From the NCBI RefSeq assembly GCF_005434915.1, contig NZ_SKCG01000001.1:496001-560000 (forward strand): DNA of 64,000 nucleotides, read 5' to 3'. Origin of the DNA: Aurantiacibacter suaedae. Lineage in GTDB: Bacteria; Pseudomonadota; Alphaproteobacteria; Sphingomonadales; Sphingomonadaceae. A program made the position numbers and the translations under genes. The notes beneath the pieces are model-generated. The model was not told the DNA's origin, ran no database searches, and saw nothing but the letters and a program-made list of their open reading frames with translations. Shown here piece after piece: positions 45,672 to 54,943 of this stretch; the stretch's first letter is position 1; every line of letters begins with the position of its first letter.

Positions 45672-46546
45672 GCGCCTTTCAATTCAATGGCACGGGCGTA
45701 CAGCGCCTTGCGGTCGAGCCCGGTAGCCTTCGCCACCTCGCCCGCCGCGCGCGAGGGTTTCTCGGTCTTCAAAAGCTCGCGCAGCATGGTGTCGGCGTCG
45801 TCGGCGCTCGGTTCGACTTCGACCGGCGGGCCGACCAGCAACACAATCTCGCCCTTGGGCGGGTGCGCCTCGAAATGGGCGAGGACCTCTTCGGCGCTCC
45901 CGCGCTGGCATTCCTCATAGAATTTGGTCAATTCGCGCGCGACGGCCACTTCGCGCCCCGGCAGGGTCTCGGCAATCGCGGCGAGACTTTTCCCCAGTCG
46001 CGGCGCGGTCTCGAAGAAAATCAGCGTGGTCTGCACCGGGGCCAGCTCTGCCAGCACTTCGCCGCGCGCCTTGTCCTTCGCTGGCAGGAACCCTGCGAAC
46101 AGAAACCGGTCGTTCGGCATACCCGACAGCGCCAGCGCGGTGAGCGGCGCGCTCGGCCCCGGCACCACCGTCACGGGCACCCCTGCCGCCCTCGCATCCT
46201 CGACAAGACGGTAGCCCGGATCGGACACCAGCGGCATCCCCGCGTCCGACACCAGCGCCACAGACCCTGCGCGCATCCGCTCGATTAGTCCGGCCCGCGT
46301 GCCCGCCTCGCTATGGTCATCATAGCGCCACATCTTCTTCGCAATACCGAGGTGGTTCAACAACTTGCCGGTAATTCGCGTATCCTCGCAGGCAATCAGC
46401 TCGCACGCGGTCAGCACGCGGATGGCGCGCAAAGTAATGTCGCCAAGATTGCCAATCGGGGTGGCGACAATATACAGCCCCGCAGCTAAAGCATCGGGTT
46501 TATCACTTATCGCGTCTGTCACAGAGTCGATCACAGGCGCGGTCAT
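45668..46546 (-). CDS. rsmI: 16S rRNA (cytidine-2'-O)-methyltransferase RsmI
   Basis: 292 aa. SAM-dependent SPOUT-unrelated tetrapyrrole methylase fold: YIVATPIGNLGDITLRAI (residues 25-42), ACEDTRITGKLLNHLGI, SDAGMPLVSDPGYRLV, VVPGPSAPLTALALSGM and a C-terminal KTEKPSRAAGEVAKATGL. Modifies C1402 of 16S rRNA. ATG 46546 is used; TTG 46570 is open upstream. It is divergent from the LpoA-like gene with a 27-bp gap. Confidence 0.95.
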   Translation of the reverse strand: MTAPVIDSVTDAISDKPDALAAGLYIVATPIGNLGDITLRAIRVLTACELIACEDTRITGKLLNHLGIAKKMWRYDDHSEAGTRAGLIERMRAGSVALVSDAGMPLVSDPGYRLVEDARAAGVPVTVVPGPSAPLTALALSGMPNDRFLFAGFLPAKDKARGEVLAELAPVQTTLIFFETAPRLGKSLAAIAETLPGREVAVARELTKFYEECQRGSAEEVLAHFEAHPPKGEIVLLVGPPVEVEPSADDADTMLRELLKTEKPSRAAGEVAKATGLDRKALYARAIELKGA

Positions 46547-46573
46547 GACCAGAATTGGCGGAGACGACAAGCA

Positions 46574-47734
46574 ATGTTTGGGTATTTGAAGCGCAGTCTT
46601 GCGGTGGCCATGGCTACGCTCACACTGGCGGCCTGTCAGGTGATCCCGGGCGGCGGGCCGGTCGATACCGCTCCGCCGGTCGATGGCCCGAACGCCGGTC
46701 TGCCCGATGCAGAAGCCCTGCCCGACGACGAAGCGCGCAACCGCGTGGCTCTGCTGGTGCCGCTGTCAGGTGCCAACGGCGAAGTCGGCCAGTCGATTGC
46801 CAATGCCACCACCATGGCCCTGCTCGATACCAGCGCCGACGGCCTGCGCATCACCACCTATGACACCGCCGGCGGAGCCGAAGCTGCCGCCCGCCGCGCG
46901 CTGGCCGATGGCAACAAGCTGATCCTCGGCCCGCTGCTGCGCGACAATGTCGGTGCGGTGCTGGCGCTGGCGCGTCCGGCCAGTGTGCCTCTGATTACCT
47001 TTTCGAACGACCTCTCAGTCGCCCGGCCCGACGTGTTCGTGATGGGCCACGCGCCAGAACAGTCGGTGGAGCGATCCGCCAACTTCGCCATCGACCAGGG
47101 CGCTCGCAACTTCGCCGCTCTTGTGCCAGCGGGTGAATATGGCGACCGGGTGCTGGCCGCGTTGCGCCTTACGCTCGAATCGCGCAATGCCCGGCTCGTG
47201 GCGCTCGAACGGTTCGACCGCGGCAACCGCTCGATCATCAGCGCGGCGGGCCGCCTGCGTGAGCGCGGCAGCTACGACACCGTGTTGATCGGCGATGGCG
47301 CGCGCCTCGCGATCATGGCCGCAGGCGAGCTGAAAGATGTTGGCGAGGCCCTGCCCTCGCTGATCGGCACCGAACTGTGGGCGGGCGAAATCGACCTCAC
47401 GCAAGACGCGGAAATGCGCGGCGCATGGTTCTCCGCCGTGCCCGACGAGCGCTATCGCCAGTTCGCGCAAAGCTACGAGAGCCGCTTCGGCGCGCAGCCC
47501 TATCGCATCTCCACGCTCGGCTACGATGCGGTGCTGCTGTCGCTGCGCATCGCGCGCGATTGGCAACCCGGCACTCGCTTCCCCACGGAGCGTCTGACCG
47601 ACGAAGGCGGCTTCATCGGTCTCGATGGCGCGTTCCGCTTCCTCGGCACCGGCTCGGGTGAGCGGGCGATGGAAGTGCGCCAGGTCGGCAATGGCACCTT
47701 CTCGGTCGCCGATCCCGCCCCCACGCGCTTCTGA
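46574..47734 (+). CDS. LpoA-like lipoprotein (periplasmic-binding domain)
   Basis: 386 aa, with lipobox LAAC (MFGYLKRSLAVAMATLTLAAC). After a Pro-rich linker the domain is a type-I periplasmic-binding fold: VALLVPLSGANGEVGQSIANATTMALL (residues 58-84), LILGPLLRDNVGAVLALARPASVPLITFSND, ALVPAGEYGDRVLAAL, and ISTLGYDAVLLSLRIARDW. This is the C-terminal half of E. coli LpoA, the activator of PBP1A; the N-terminal TPR half is absent (E. coli LpoA is about 680 aa). The neighbouring rsmI and yraN agree with that identity. Partner PBP is not shown here. Confidence 0.85.
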   Translation: MFGYLKRSLAVAMATLTLAACQVIPGGGPVDTAPPVDGPNAGLPDAEALPDDEARNRVALLVPLSGANGEVGQSIANATTMALLDTSADGLRITTYDTAGGAEAAARRALADGNKLILGPLLRDNVGAVLALARPASVPLITFSNDLSVARPDVFVMGHAPEQSVERSANFAIDQGARNFAALVPAGEYGDRVLAALRLTLESRNARLVALERFDRGNRSIISAAGRLRERGSYDTVLIGDGARLAIMAAGELKDVGEALPSLIGTELWAGEIDLTQDAEMRGAWFSAVPDERYRQFAQSYESRFGAQPYRISTLGYDAVLLSLRIARDWQPGTRFPTERLTDEGGFIGLDGAFRFLGTGSGERAMEVRQVGNGTFSVADPAPTRF

Positions 47735-47796
47735 AGTCGGAAAACTGCCCTAAGCCGCTTGTGGCCGGGAATCGTCAGGCCCTATAGTCCGCTCTT

Positions 47797-49803
47797 ATGA
47801 GCGACAACCTGTTCGACAATGCCCCGGCCACCGGCGGCGACTACGATTCCTCCTCCATCGAGGTGCTGGAGGGGCTGGAGCCTGTACGCCGCCGCCCCGG
47901 CATGTATATCGGCGGCACCGACGACCGCGCGCTGCATCACCTCGCCGCAGAGGTGCTCGACAACTCAATGGACGAGGCCGTGGCCGGTCACGCCAACCGC
48001 ATCGAGATGGTGTTGGAAGAAGGCCCGCCCGGCACCGCCGGCAAGCTCACCATCACCGACAACGGGCGCGGGATGCCGATCGACGAGCACCCCAAATTCC
48101 CCGGCAAGTCGACGCTGGAGGTGATCCTCACTACGCTGCACTCGGGCGGCAAGTTCTCGGGCAAGGCCTATGCCACCTCGGGCGGCCTGCACGGCGTCGG
48201 CGTCTCGGTGGTCAATGCCCTTTCGGTGCTCACACGCGTGGAAGTAGCGCGCAACCGCGAGGTCCATGCGCAGGAGTTTTCGAAGGGCGTGCCGCAGGGC
48301 CCCATCGCCAAGATCGGCGATACGCCCAACCGGCGCGGTACTTCGGTCACCTTCATTCCCGACCCCGAGATTTTCGGCGAACGCAAGTTCTCCGCCAAGC
48401 GCCTGTTCAAGCTGGCCCGGTCGAAGGCTTATCTGTTCGCGGGCGTCGAAATCCGCTGGAAATGCGCAGACGCGCTGACAAACGACGATGTTCCGGCTGA
48501 GGCCGTGTTCCAGTTCCCCGGTGGCCTTGCCGATCACCTCAAGGAAGAGGTGGGCACTCGCGAATGCGTGACCACCGATTTCTTCGCCGGCAACCAGGAC
48601 TTTCCCGAGAACGAGGAAGGCGTGTCGCAAGGCCGCGTCGAATGGGCGATTGCCTGGCCCTTGTGGTCGGACGGTTCGACGAGCTGGTATTGCAACACCG
48701 TGCCCACCCCCGATGGCGGCACGCACGAGCAAGGCCTGCGCGCAGCGCTCACCAAGGGCCTGCGCGCGTTTGGCGAGCTGATCAGCCAGAAAAAGGCCAA
48801 GGACATCACCGCCGACGACGTGATGACCGGCTCGGAAATCATGCTCTCGGTGTTTATCCGCGACCCGCAGTTCCAGAGCCAGACCAAGGACCGCCTGACC
48901 TCGCCCGAAGCCGCGCGGCTGGTCGAGAACGCGGTGCGCGATCACTTCGACATGTTCCTGTCCGACAACATGGACCGGGGCCGCGCGCTGCTGGGCGCGG
49001 TGATGGAGCGGATGGACGAGCGCCTGCGCCGCAAGCAGGAACGCGAGATCAAGCGCAAGACGGCCACCAATGCGAAGAAGCTGCGTCTGCCCGGCAAGCT
49101 CACCGATTGTTCGGGCGACGGTGAAGGCGAGACCGAGCTGTTCATCGTCGAAGGCGACAGCGCGGGCGGCAGCGCCAAGCAGGCGCGCAACCGCAAGACG
49201 CAGGCGATCCTGCCGATCCGCGGCAAGATTTTGAACGTCGCCAGCGCCAGCGCCGACAAGATCCGCGCCAACTCCGAAATCGCCGATCTCGCGCTGGCAC
49301 TCGGCTGCGGCACGCGCAAGGACTGCGACCCCGAACAGCTGCGCTACGACCGGATCATCATCATGACCGACGCCGATGTCGACGGCGCGCATATTGCCAC
49401 CTTGCTGATGACGTTCTTCTTTCAGGAGATGCCCGAGCTGGTGCGGCGCGGCCACCTCTACCTCGCCCAGCCGCCCCTCTATCGCCTGACCGCGAACAAG
49501 CAGAGCATCTATGCTCATGACGACGAGCACCGCCTGGAAATCGAGAACGGGCCGTTCAAGGGCAAGAAGGTCGAGGTGAGCCGCTTCAAGGGTCTGGGCG
49601 AGATGAATCCCGGCCAATTGCGCGAAACGACGATGGCCCCGGAGACGCGCAGCCTCGTGCGGATCACGCTGCCCGAGCAGAACGAACAGCGCTTCGCGGT
49701 GAAGGAACTGGTCGACCAGCTGATGGGCCGCAACCCGGAGCACCGCTTCAACTTCATCCAGAACCGCGCGGGCGAGATTGATCGCGAGATGATCGACGCC
49801 TGA
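47797..49803 (+). CDS. parE: DNA topoisomerase IV subunit B
   Basis: 668 aa. GHKL ATPase: VLEGLEPVRRRPGMYIGGTDDRALHH, DEAVAGHANRIEMVL, NGRGMPIDEHPK, SGGKFSGKAYATSGGLHGVGVSVVNAL; transducer domain; TOPRIM with IVEGDSAGGSAKQ and DADVDGAHIATLL; C-terminal KRFKGLGEMNP-like segment. The short insert and SGGLHGVG context fit ParE rather than GyrB, but the two are close relatives. It separates daughter chromosomes with ParC. Confidence 0.94.
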   Translation: MSDNLFDNAPATGGDYDSSSIEVLEGLEPVRRRPGMYIGGTDDRALHHLAAEVLDNSMDEAVAGHANRIEMVLEEGPPGTAGKLTITDNGRGMPIDEHPKFPGKSTLEVILTTLHSGGKFSGKAYATSGGLHGVGVSVVNALSVLTRVEVARNREVHAQEFSKGVPQGPIAKIGDTPNRRGTSVTFIPDPEIFGERKFSAKRLFKLARSKAYLFAGVEIRWKCADALTNDDVPAEAVFQFPGGLADHLKEEVGTRECVTTDFFAGNQDFPENEEGVSQGRVEWAIAWPLWSDGSTSWYCNTVPTPDGGTHEQGLRAALTKGLRAFGELISQKKAKDITADDVMTGSEIMLSVFIRDPQFQSQTKDRLTSPEAARLVENAVRDHFDMFLSDNMDRGRALLGAVMERMDERLRRKQEREIKRKTATNAKKLRLPGKLTDCSGDGEGETELFIVEGDSAGGSAKQARNRKTQAILPIRGKILNVASASADKIRANSEIADLALALGCGTRKDCDPEQLRYDRIIIMTDADVDGAHIATLLMTFFFQEMPELVRRGHLYLAQPPLYRLTANKQSIYAHDDEHRLEIENGPFKGKKVEVSRFKGLGEMNPGQLRETTMAPETRSLVRITLPEQNEQRFAVKELVDQLMGRNPEHRFNFIQNRAGEIDREMIDA

Positions 49804-49817
49804 TCCTTCCGCGCGCG

Positions 49818-50669
49818 ATGACCACGCCATTGCGACACACCCGGTTCGCGCAGGTTCGCGCGCAGCTCGAACAATTCGCGCCTCCACCCGGCCCCGCCAG
49901 CTGGCTCTATGAATTCGCGCTGTTCGGATTCAAGCAGGCCTGGGCCTGCCTGTTCGGCGGGCTTATCCTGGCGCTGCTGCTGACGACACACCTGTTCTAC
50001 CCTGACGACGCGGCGCTAAACCGCTACGACTTCCTCACCATTGCCGCACTGGCGATCCAGCTTGCGATGCTGGCATTGCGGCTGGAAACACTCGATGAGG
50101 CGAAGGTCATCCTCGCCTTTCACGTGATTGGCACGGCAATTGAGGTGTTCAAGACCGCCGCCGGGTCATGGGTCTATCCCGAGGCGGCGCTGCTGCGGGT
50201 CGGCGGGGTGCCGCTGTTCTCAGGGTTTATGTACGCCTCGGTCGGCAGCTATATCGCCCGCGTTTGGCGCATCTTCGACTTCCGCTTTTCCGCCTACCCG
50301 CGCGCACGGCTAACCTGGCTCCTGGCGGTCGCGATTTACGTCAACTTCTTCGCACACCACTATCTGCCCGATATGCGCTATCTGCTGTTCGCGGCCATCG
50401 CGGTGCTGTTCTGGCGCACGCGGATCTACTTCACCTGCTGGCGCGAACCGCGTTGGATGCCGCTGCTGGTCGGCTGGCTGCTCGTGGCGCTGTTCATCTG
50501 GTTCGCCGAGAACATGGCCACCTTCGCCAATGCATGGACCTACCCCGACCAGCACGACGGCTGGCAGATGGTCAGCCCGGCCAAGCTGGGGAGTTGGTAT
50601 CTGCTGATGTATATCAGCTTCGTGCTGGTGACGCTGGTAGCGAAACCCCGCCCGCTGAAGGACGGCTAG
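49818..50669 (+). CDS. DUF817 integral membrane protein
   Basis: 283 aa with about seven hydrophobic segments. The stretches YEFALFGFKQAWACLFGGLILAL, RLETLDEAKVILAFHVIGTAIEVFKTAAGSWVYPE and GVPLFSGFMYASVGSYIARVWRIFDFRF are those of the DUF817 family, which has no assigned function. ATG 49818 lies 14 bp after parE. Its stop overlaps the stop of the GST gene by 4 bp. Confidence 0.9.
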   Translation: MTTPLRHTRFAQVRAQLEQFAPPPGPASWLYEFALFGFKQAWACLFGGLILALLLTTHLFYPDDAALNRYDFLTIAALAIQLAMLALRLETLDEAKVILAFHVIGTAIEVFKTAAGSWVYPEAALLRVGGVPLFSGFMYASVGSYIARVWRIFDFRFSAYPRARLTWLLAVAIYVNFFAHHYLPDMRYLLFAAIAVLFWRTRIYFTCWREPRWMPLLVGWLLVALFIWFAENMATFANAWTYPDQHDGWQMVSPAKLGSWYLLMYISFVLVTLVAKPRPLKDG

Positions 50670-51391
50670 AACTCCCTTGGCACCTCCGCGAAAACCTGCT
50701 TCACCGCAGGCCGCGCGTTGATCTGCTCGATCCAGCGGACGAGGTGCGGAGTATCGTCCTTGTTCACCAGCTCGGCAAAACCGAACTGCATCCCGTTCGC
50801 GATCGAGAAGTTGCAGATGTCGGCCAGCGAATACGTCCCGCCTGCCAGCCACTCGTGATCGGCAAGGTGATCGTCGAGCTTGCGCACCGACACACCGATC
50901 TTCCGCATTTCCTCGTCAAGCATCTCCTGCGGAAAACCCTCGCGCGCGCGGCGCCACTTCAGCTGCTGTTCGGGCACCGGGATACGGGCGACTACCTCGT
51001 CGAATTCGGCGTCCGACAGCTTCTCCACCATTTTGCTGACGTGCCGCGACCAGCCGATGGTCGACACGCACCAGCAGAAATATTCATCGACCCACTTGGT
51101 CCAGATCCGCATCTGCGCGCGGTCGAAATGGTCGTCGGGGCGCAGCTTCAGCGCGGTGGGGTGCGCGTCTTCGAGATATTCGCAGATCACCGTGCTTTCG
51201 GTGACGATCCTGCCGCCATCATCAAGCGCAGGCACCTGCCCGCGCGGGTTGATCGCCTTGTACCATTCTTCGTGATGCTCGAACTTCGCCGGATTGAGCA
51301 GCTTGTGCTCGAACTCCAGCCTTTTCTCATAGAGCGCAAGCATCGGTTTGAGCGAATTGGCCCCGGGCCCGAAGCTATAATAGGTCAGCAT
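50666..51391 (-). CDS. Glutathione S-transferase, LigF-like class
   Basis: 241 aa. N-terminal thioredoxin-like domain YYSFGPGANSLKPMLALYEK (residues 4-23) with NPRGQVPALDDGGRIVTESTVICEYLE for glutathione binding, and a helical C-terminal domain with WTKWVDEYFCWCVSTIGW, LKWRRAREGFPQEMLDEE and YSLADICNFSIANGMQFGF. From memory these blocks match LigF, the beta-etherase of Sphingobium SYK-6 that cleaves lignin aryl ethers with glutathione; the Ser of GANS matches the reactive residue of that class. Substrate is unproven. It follows the NamZ-like gene by 28 bp. Confidence 0.9.
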   Translation of the reverse strand: MLTYYSFGPGANSLKPMLALYEKRLEFEHKLLNPAKFEHHEEWYKAINPRGQVPALDDGGRIVTESTVICEYLEDAHPTALKLRPDDHFDRAQMRIWTKWVDEYFCWCVSTIGWSRHVSKMVEKLSDAEFDEVVARIPVPEQQLKWRRAREGFPQEMLDEEMRKIGVSVRKLDDHLADHEWLAGGTYSLADICNFSIANGMQFGFAELVNKDDTPHLVRWIEQINARPAVKQVFAEVPREF

Positions 51392-51419
51392 GATCTCTCT
51401 CCCTCATGCGGTGATCGTA

Positions 51420-52619
51420 TCAGTAGAGCATTATGCCCCGCACGTCCTCGCGCCATTGCGCTTCGTCAATCGCGGCGAGCCGTTCGAGGTCGCCCGCTTC
51501 GGACGCCGCATCGTCGACCCATTCGCGCAAGGCCGGGCCGCCGTTGATCACATCGATAGCGAGCCGCTCCAGCTCGTATTCATAGGGGAAATCGCGCCAG
51601 ATTTCGTAATCGGGATAGAGCCGCCGGATCGCCTTGAAGGCCAGCGCCTGCAAGCGCCAAGGGCGGAAGGCCTGATGGTCGTAGAACCGACCCTCGGCGT
51701 GGATCATCAGCCCGTGGCACAGCTCGCCCACGTGCTTGTGGAATGTCGGGGTGAACCAGCACTCGCGCAAAGCGCAACCCGCCCGCCACTCGGGCGCGAA
51801 CGCGCGCATTTCGGCCAGCACGGCCTTGGCGTCGACATCGGGCGCGCCGAACAACACTTCGAGCGGGCGCGTGGTGCCCCGCCCCTCGGAGAGCGTCGCG
51901 CCCTCGATCATCACCGTTCCGGCATAGGCTCGGGCCATGTTGAGGCTCGCGGCATTGGGGCTCGGGTTGATCCAGATGCGATCCTTCGGCCAGCCGTAGC
52001 CCGGCGCGGCGTCCGGCTCCCAGCCTTCCATCGCGATCACGCGGTAGTCCACATCGAGATCGAAGTGGCGCACGAACCAGTGCCCCATCTCGCCCATGGT
52101 CAGCCCGTGCCGCATCGGCATCGGCGCTGCACCGACGAAGCTCTCCTGCCCCGGCGCGAGCAGCGTTCCCTCGACCGGACGGCCCGCCGGATTGGGCCGG
52201 TCAAGCACCCACACGCTCTTGTCCGACTTCGCCGCCTCTTCGAGAAGATAGAGCAGCGTAGTGACAAAGGTGTAAATACGGCAGCCGAGGTCCTGCAAGT
52301 CGAACAGGAACACGTCAGCCGTGTCCATCATCGCCGCGGTGGGCCGCCGCACCTCGCCATAGAGGCTGAACACGGGGATGCCGAGGACGGGGTCGATCTC
52401 GTCCTCGGTCTCCACCATGTTGTCCTGCTTGTCGCCCTTCAGCCCGTGTTGCGGGCCGAAGGCGCTGGTCACATTCACCCCCGCCGCAATCAGCGCATCG
52501 AGGCTGTGGGTGAGGTCAGCGGTGACACTGGCCGGGTGCGCAACAAGCGAGACACGCTTGCCTTCCAGCGGAGCGCGCAGCGCAGCGTCGGCGAGGAGGC
52601 GGTCGATACCGAAAGTCAT
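51420..52619 (-). CDS. DUF1343 / NamZ-type exo-beta-N-acetylmuramidase-like
   Basis: 399 aa from ATG 52619, overlapping the upstream stop (ATGA). Typical blocks of the family: VAHPASVTADLTHSLDALIAAGVNVTSAFGPQHGLKGDKQDN (residues 28-69), DTADVFLFDLQDLGCRIYTF, LDRPNPAGRPVEGTLLAPG and RRPLEVLFGAP-like sequence. Characterised members (GH171) release MurNAc from peptidoglycan fragments. No signal peptide is evident, so it may act on cytoplasmic recycled muropeptides. It is in one unit with a DOMON-like protein and the LigF-like GST. Confidence 0.88.
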   Translation of the reverse strand: MTFGIDRLLADAALRAPLEGKRVSLVAHPASVTADLTHSLDALIAAGVNVTSAFGPQHGLKGDKQDNMVETEDEIDPVLGIPVFSLYGEVRRPTAAMMDTADVFLFDLQDLGCRIYTFVTTLLYLLEEAAKSDKSVWVLDRPNPAGRPVEGTLLAPGQESFVGAAPMPMRHGLTMGEMGHWFVRHFDLDVDYRVIAMEGWEPDAAPGYGWPKDRIWINPSPNAASLNMARAYAGTVMIEGATLSEGRGTTRPLEVLFGAPDVDAKAVLAEMRAFAPEWRAGCALRECWFTPTFHKHVGELCHGLMIHAEGRFYDHQAFRPWRLQALAFKAIRRLYPDYEIWRDFPYEYELERLAIDVINGGPALREWVDDAASEAGDLERLAAIDEAQWREDVRGIMLY

Positions 52620-53161
52620 GCAGCGCGGGTTCGCGCAAACTCCGCCGTGAAGCAAGCAGGATCGTGAAAGTCGGGCTGCTCGGAATTGCCGTGTGCAAGC
52701 GCCCAGTAACTCTTCACCCCGCCCTGCTCCTCGATCACGGCGGCAAAACCCATCGAACAAGGCGGATCGGGCATCTGCGCGCGCGGCAGTTCGGCATCGA
52801 AGATCGCCATCGCCGTGCCCATCCGCATGGTGCAGGTCGGCTCGCGTTCGAACCGGCGCTCGGTCATCCCTTCGCGCACACCGGTGAAGTCGTAGGCCGC
52901 CCAGCGCTCGGACGGCGAGAGGTTAAATTCCGAATAGCCGCTCGCGCCATCGGGCTGCATAAACAGCTCAAAGCAGGTGCTCTGCCACAGGTTGTCGGCC
53001 CTGCCCTTGCCGGCAAATGGCGGGACGATCATCTTCGACACCCCGTCGACACGCCAGCGGACCCTCAGCCAGTTATCGCTGGCAGAGATCATCCGGGCTT
53101 CGACACGGGCCACGGCAAGAGGGGGATGCGAGGGGTGGGAAACAAGTTGGTACGTTTGCAA
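52616..53161 (-). CDS. DOMON-like domain protein
   Basis: 181 aa, TTG start at 53161 (ATG 53092 would remove 23 residues). A beta-sandwich of the DOMON-like type is suggested by [51 protein letters not shown] and [25 protein letters not shown] domains bind sugar or heme; the ligand here is unknown. It precedes the NamZ-like gene with a 4-bp overlap and faces tyrS across a 47-bp gap. Confidence 0.85.
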   Translation of the reverse strand: MQTYQLVSHPSHPPLAVARVEARMISASDNWLRVRWRVDGVSKMIVPPFAGKGRADNLWQSTCFELFMQPDGASGYSEFNLSPSERWAAYDFTGVREGMTERRFEREPTCTMRMGTAMAIFDAELPRAQMPDPPCSMGFAAVIEEQGGVKSYWALAHGNSEQPDFHDPACFTAEFARTRAA

Positions 53162-53208
53162 GCAGGGGTCCTCGTGCTAAGCGCCGTCACCGCCAAAACG
53201 AGGGAACG

Positions 53209-54447
53209 ATGACGAGCTACAAATCCGATTTGCTGCGCGTGCTAGACGAACGCGGCTATGTCCACCAGATGACGGATGCAGCGGGACTGGACGCCCTTGC
53301 CGCGCGCCAAGTCGTTCCCGGCTACATCGGTTTTGATGCCACCGCCCCCTCGCTGCACATTGGCAGCCTCGTGCAGATCATGATGCTGCGCCGTTTGCAG
53401 CAGACCGGCCACAAGCCGATCGTGCTGATGGGCGGCGGAACTACGCGCATCGGAGACCCAACCGGGCGCGACGAAAGCCGCAAGATGCTGTCGAACGAGA
53501 CCATCGAAGCCAATATCCGCGGCATCTTCACCGTGTTCGACAAGCTGCTGACTTTCGGTGACGGGCCGACCGATGCGGTGATGGTCAACAATCAGGACTG
53601 GCTCGGCCAGCTCGGCTATATCGAGCTGCTGCAGGAAGTGGGCACGCACTTCACCGTCAACCGGATGCTTACCTTCGATTCGGTCAAGCTGCGGCTCGAA
53701 CGCGAGCAGCCGATGACCTTCCTCGAATTCAACTACATGATCCTACAAGGCTATGATTTCCGCCATCTCTCGCGAGAAATGGACGTGCGATTGCAGATGG
53801 GCGGCTCCGACCAGTGGGGCAATATCGTCAATGGCATGGAGCTGGGACGCCGCATGGACGGGGCCGAGCTGTTCGGGCTTACCACTCCGCTGCTGACTAC
53901 GGCGGACGGGGCGAAGATGGGCAAGACCGCGGCCGGTGCTGTCTGGCTGAATGAAGATCAGCTGCCCGCCTACGATTTCTGGCAATACTGGCGCAATGTC
54001 GACGATCGCGACGTGGGCAAGTTTCTGCGCCTGTTCACCGATCTTCCGCTTGACGAAGTGGCCCGGCTCGAAGCGCTCGGAGGCAGCGAAATCAACGATG
54101 CCAAGGTGGTTCTCGCCGATGAGGTGACGAAGCTGGTGCGCGGCGAGGATGCAGCGAAAACCGCCCGTGCCACCGCCGAGCAAACCTTCGCCGGAGGCGG
54201 CATGGGTGCAGACCTGCCCAGCCTCGACCTGCCTGCCGAGGGGATGCGCGTGGGCGCGGTGCTGACCGCGCTCGGGTTCACCGCATCGGGCGGCGAGGCC
54301 AAGCGCAAGATCGCTGAAAACGCTGTGAAGCTGAACGATGTGGTGCTGTCCGACCCCGGTCAGCTGATCGCTCTGCAACCAGGAGCGGAGGCGCGCCTTA
54401 GCCTTGGCAAAAAGCGCCACGCGATACTTCGCGGTGGTGGCGATTAA
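53209..54447 (+). CDS. tyrS: Tyrosyl-tRNA synthetase
   Basis: 412 aa. AGGGAA at 53201-53206 precedes ATG 53209; the long open extension upstream has no family sequence. Class I motifs: [10 protein letters not shown] (HIGH, about residue 45), [27 protein letters not shown] and [12 protein letters not shown] (KMSKS). The C-terminal S4 domain ([22 protein letters not shown]) binds tRNA. Confidence 0.97.
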   Translation: MTSYKSDLLRVLDERGYVHQMTDAAGLDALAARQVVPGYIGFDATAPSLHIGSLVQIMMLRRLQQTGHKPIVLMGGGTTRIGDPTGRDESRKMLSNETIEANIRGIFTVFDKLLTFGDGPTDAVMVNNQDWLGQLGYIELLQEVGTHFTVNRMLTFDSVKLRLEREQPMTFLEFNYMILQGYDFRHLSREMDVRLQMGGSDQWGNIVNGMELGRRMDGAELFGLTTPLLTTADGAKMGKTAAGAVWLNEDQLPAYDFWQYWRNVDDRDVGKFLRLFTDLPLDEVARLEALGGSEINDAKVVLADEVTKLVRGEDAAKTARATAEQTFAGGGMGADLPSLDLPAEGMRVGAVLTALGFTASGGEAKRKIAENAVKLNDVVLSDPGQLIALQPGAEARLSLGKKRHAILRGGGD

Positions 54448-54509
54448 GACTTTCTCCAACATTGTCTGCGAAAACCGGTTCCAGCTGCAACAATGAAGGG
54501 AATCGCATC

Positions 54510-54851
54510 ATGGCATCTGGCGCACAGCTGAGTGCCACCGATATGCGTCGCTCGACGCGGCACCCAGTGAGCTATTCGCTGGTTGCCGAGTCCCTTCGTG
54601 AAGGCGAACTCAAGCTCCATATTGCCAATATTTCGTCCCACGGTTTCATGATCGATGAGGGCGCAAGCGACGTCGCACGCGGCGATCGCCTGATCGTGCG
54701 CCTGCCGGTGATCGGGCGGATCGAGGCCTATTGCATCTGGTGCAAGGACAACCGCGCCGGATTCCAGTTCGAGCGACTCATCCGTTTGGATGATTTCTCT
54801 AAGCTGATCAAGGAATTGCAGCCCAACCCCGCTCTGCGCAGGCGCGTGTGA
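54510..54851 (+). CDS. Single-domain PilZ protein
   Basis: 113 aa from ATG 54510, with AGGGA at 54497-54501. The PilZ c-di-GMP motifs are present: RRSTR (residues 13-17) and NISSHG (40-45, NxSxxG), followed by a beta barrel (FMIDEG, RLIVRLPVIGRIEAYCIWCKD, AGFQFERL). It is a candidate c-di-GMP effector; its target cannot be told from the neighbours (tyrS, MFS). Confidence 0.9.
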   Translation: MASGAQLSATDMRRSTRHPVSYSLVAESLREGELKLHIANISSHGFMIDEGASDVARGDRLIVRLPVIGRIEAYCIWCKDNRAGFQFERLIRLDDFSKLIKELQPNPALRRRV

Positions 54852-54943
54852 AATCATGCCGCGCGCGGCTGCGAAGATAAGCTGTCAGTCCGCATAAAGC
54901 GATTGTCTTGGCAAGGTCTTCGCGCCCTGCCATTGCGCTCTGT

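Noticed and set aside
47965-49887. 640-aa minus-strand open frame opposite parE
   Set aside because: Antisense shadow of parE; composition is unnatural and no motif is present.
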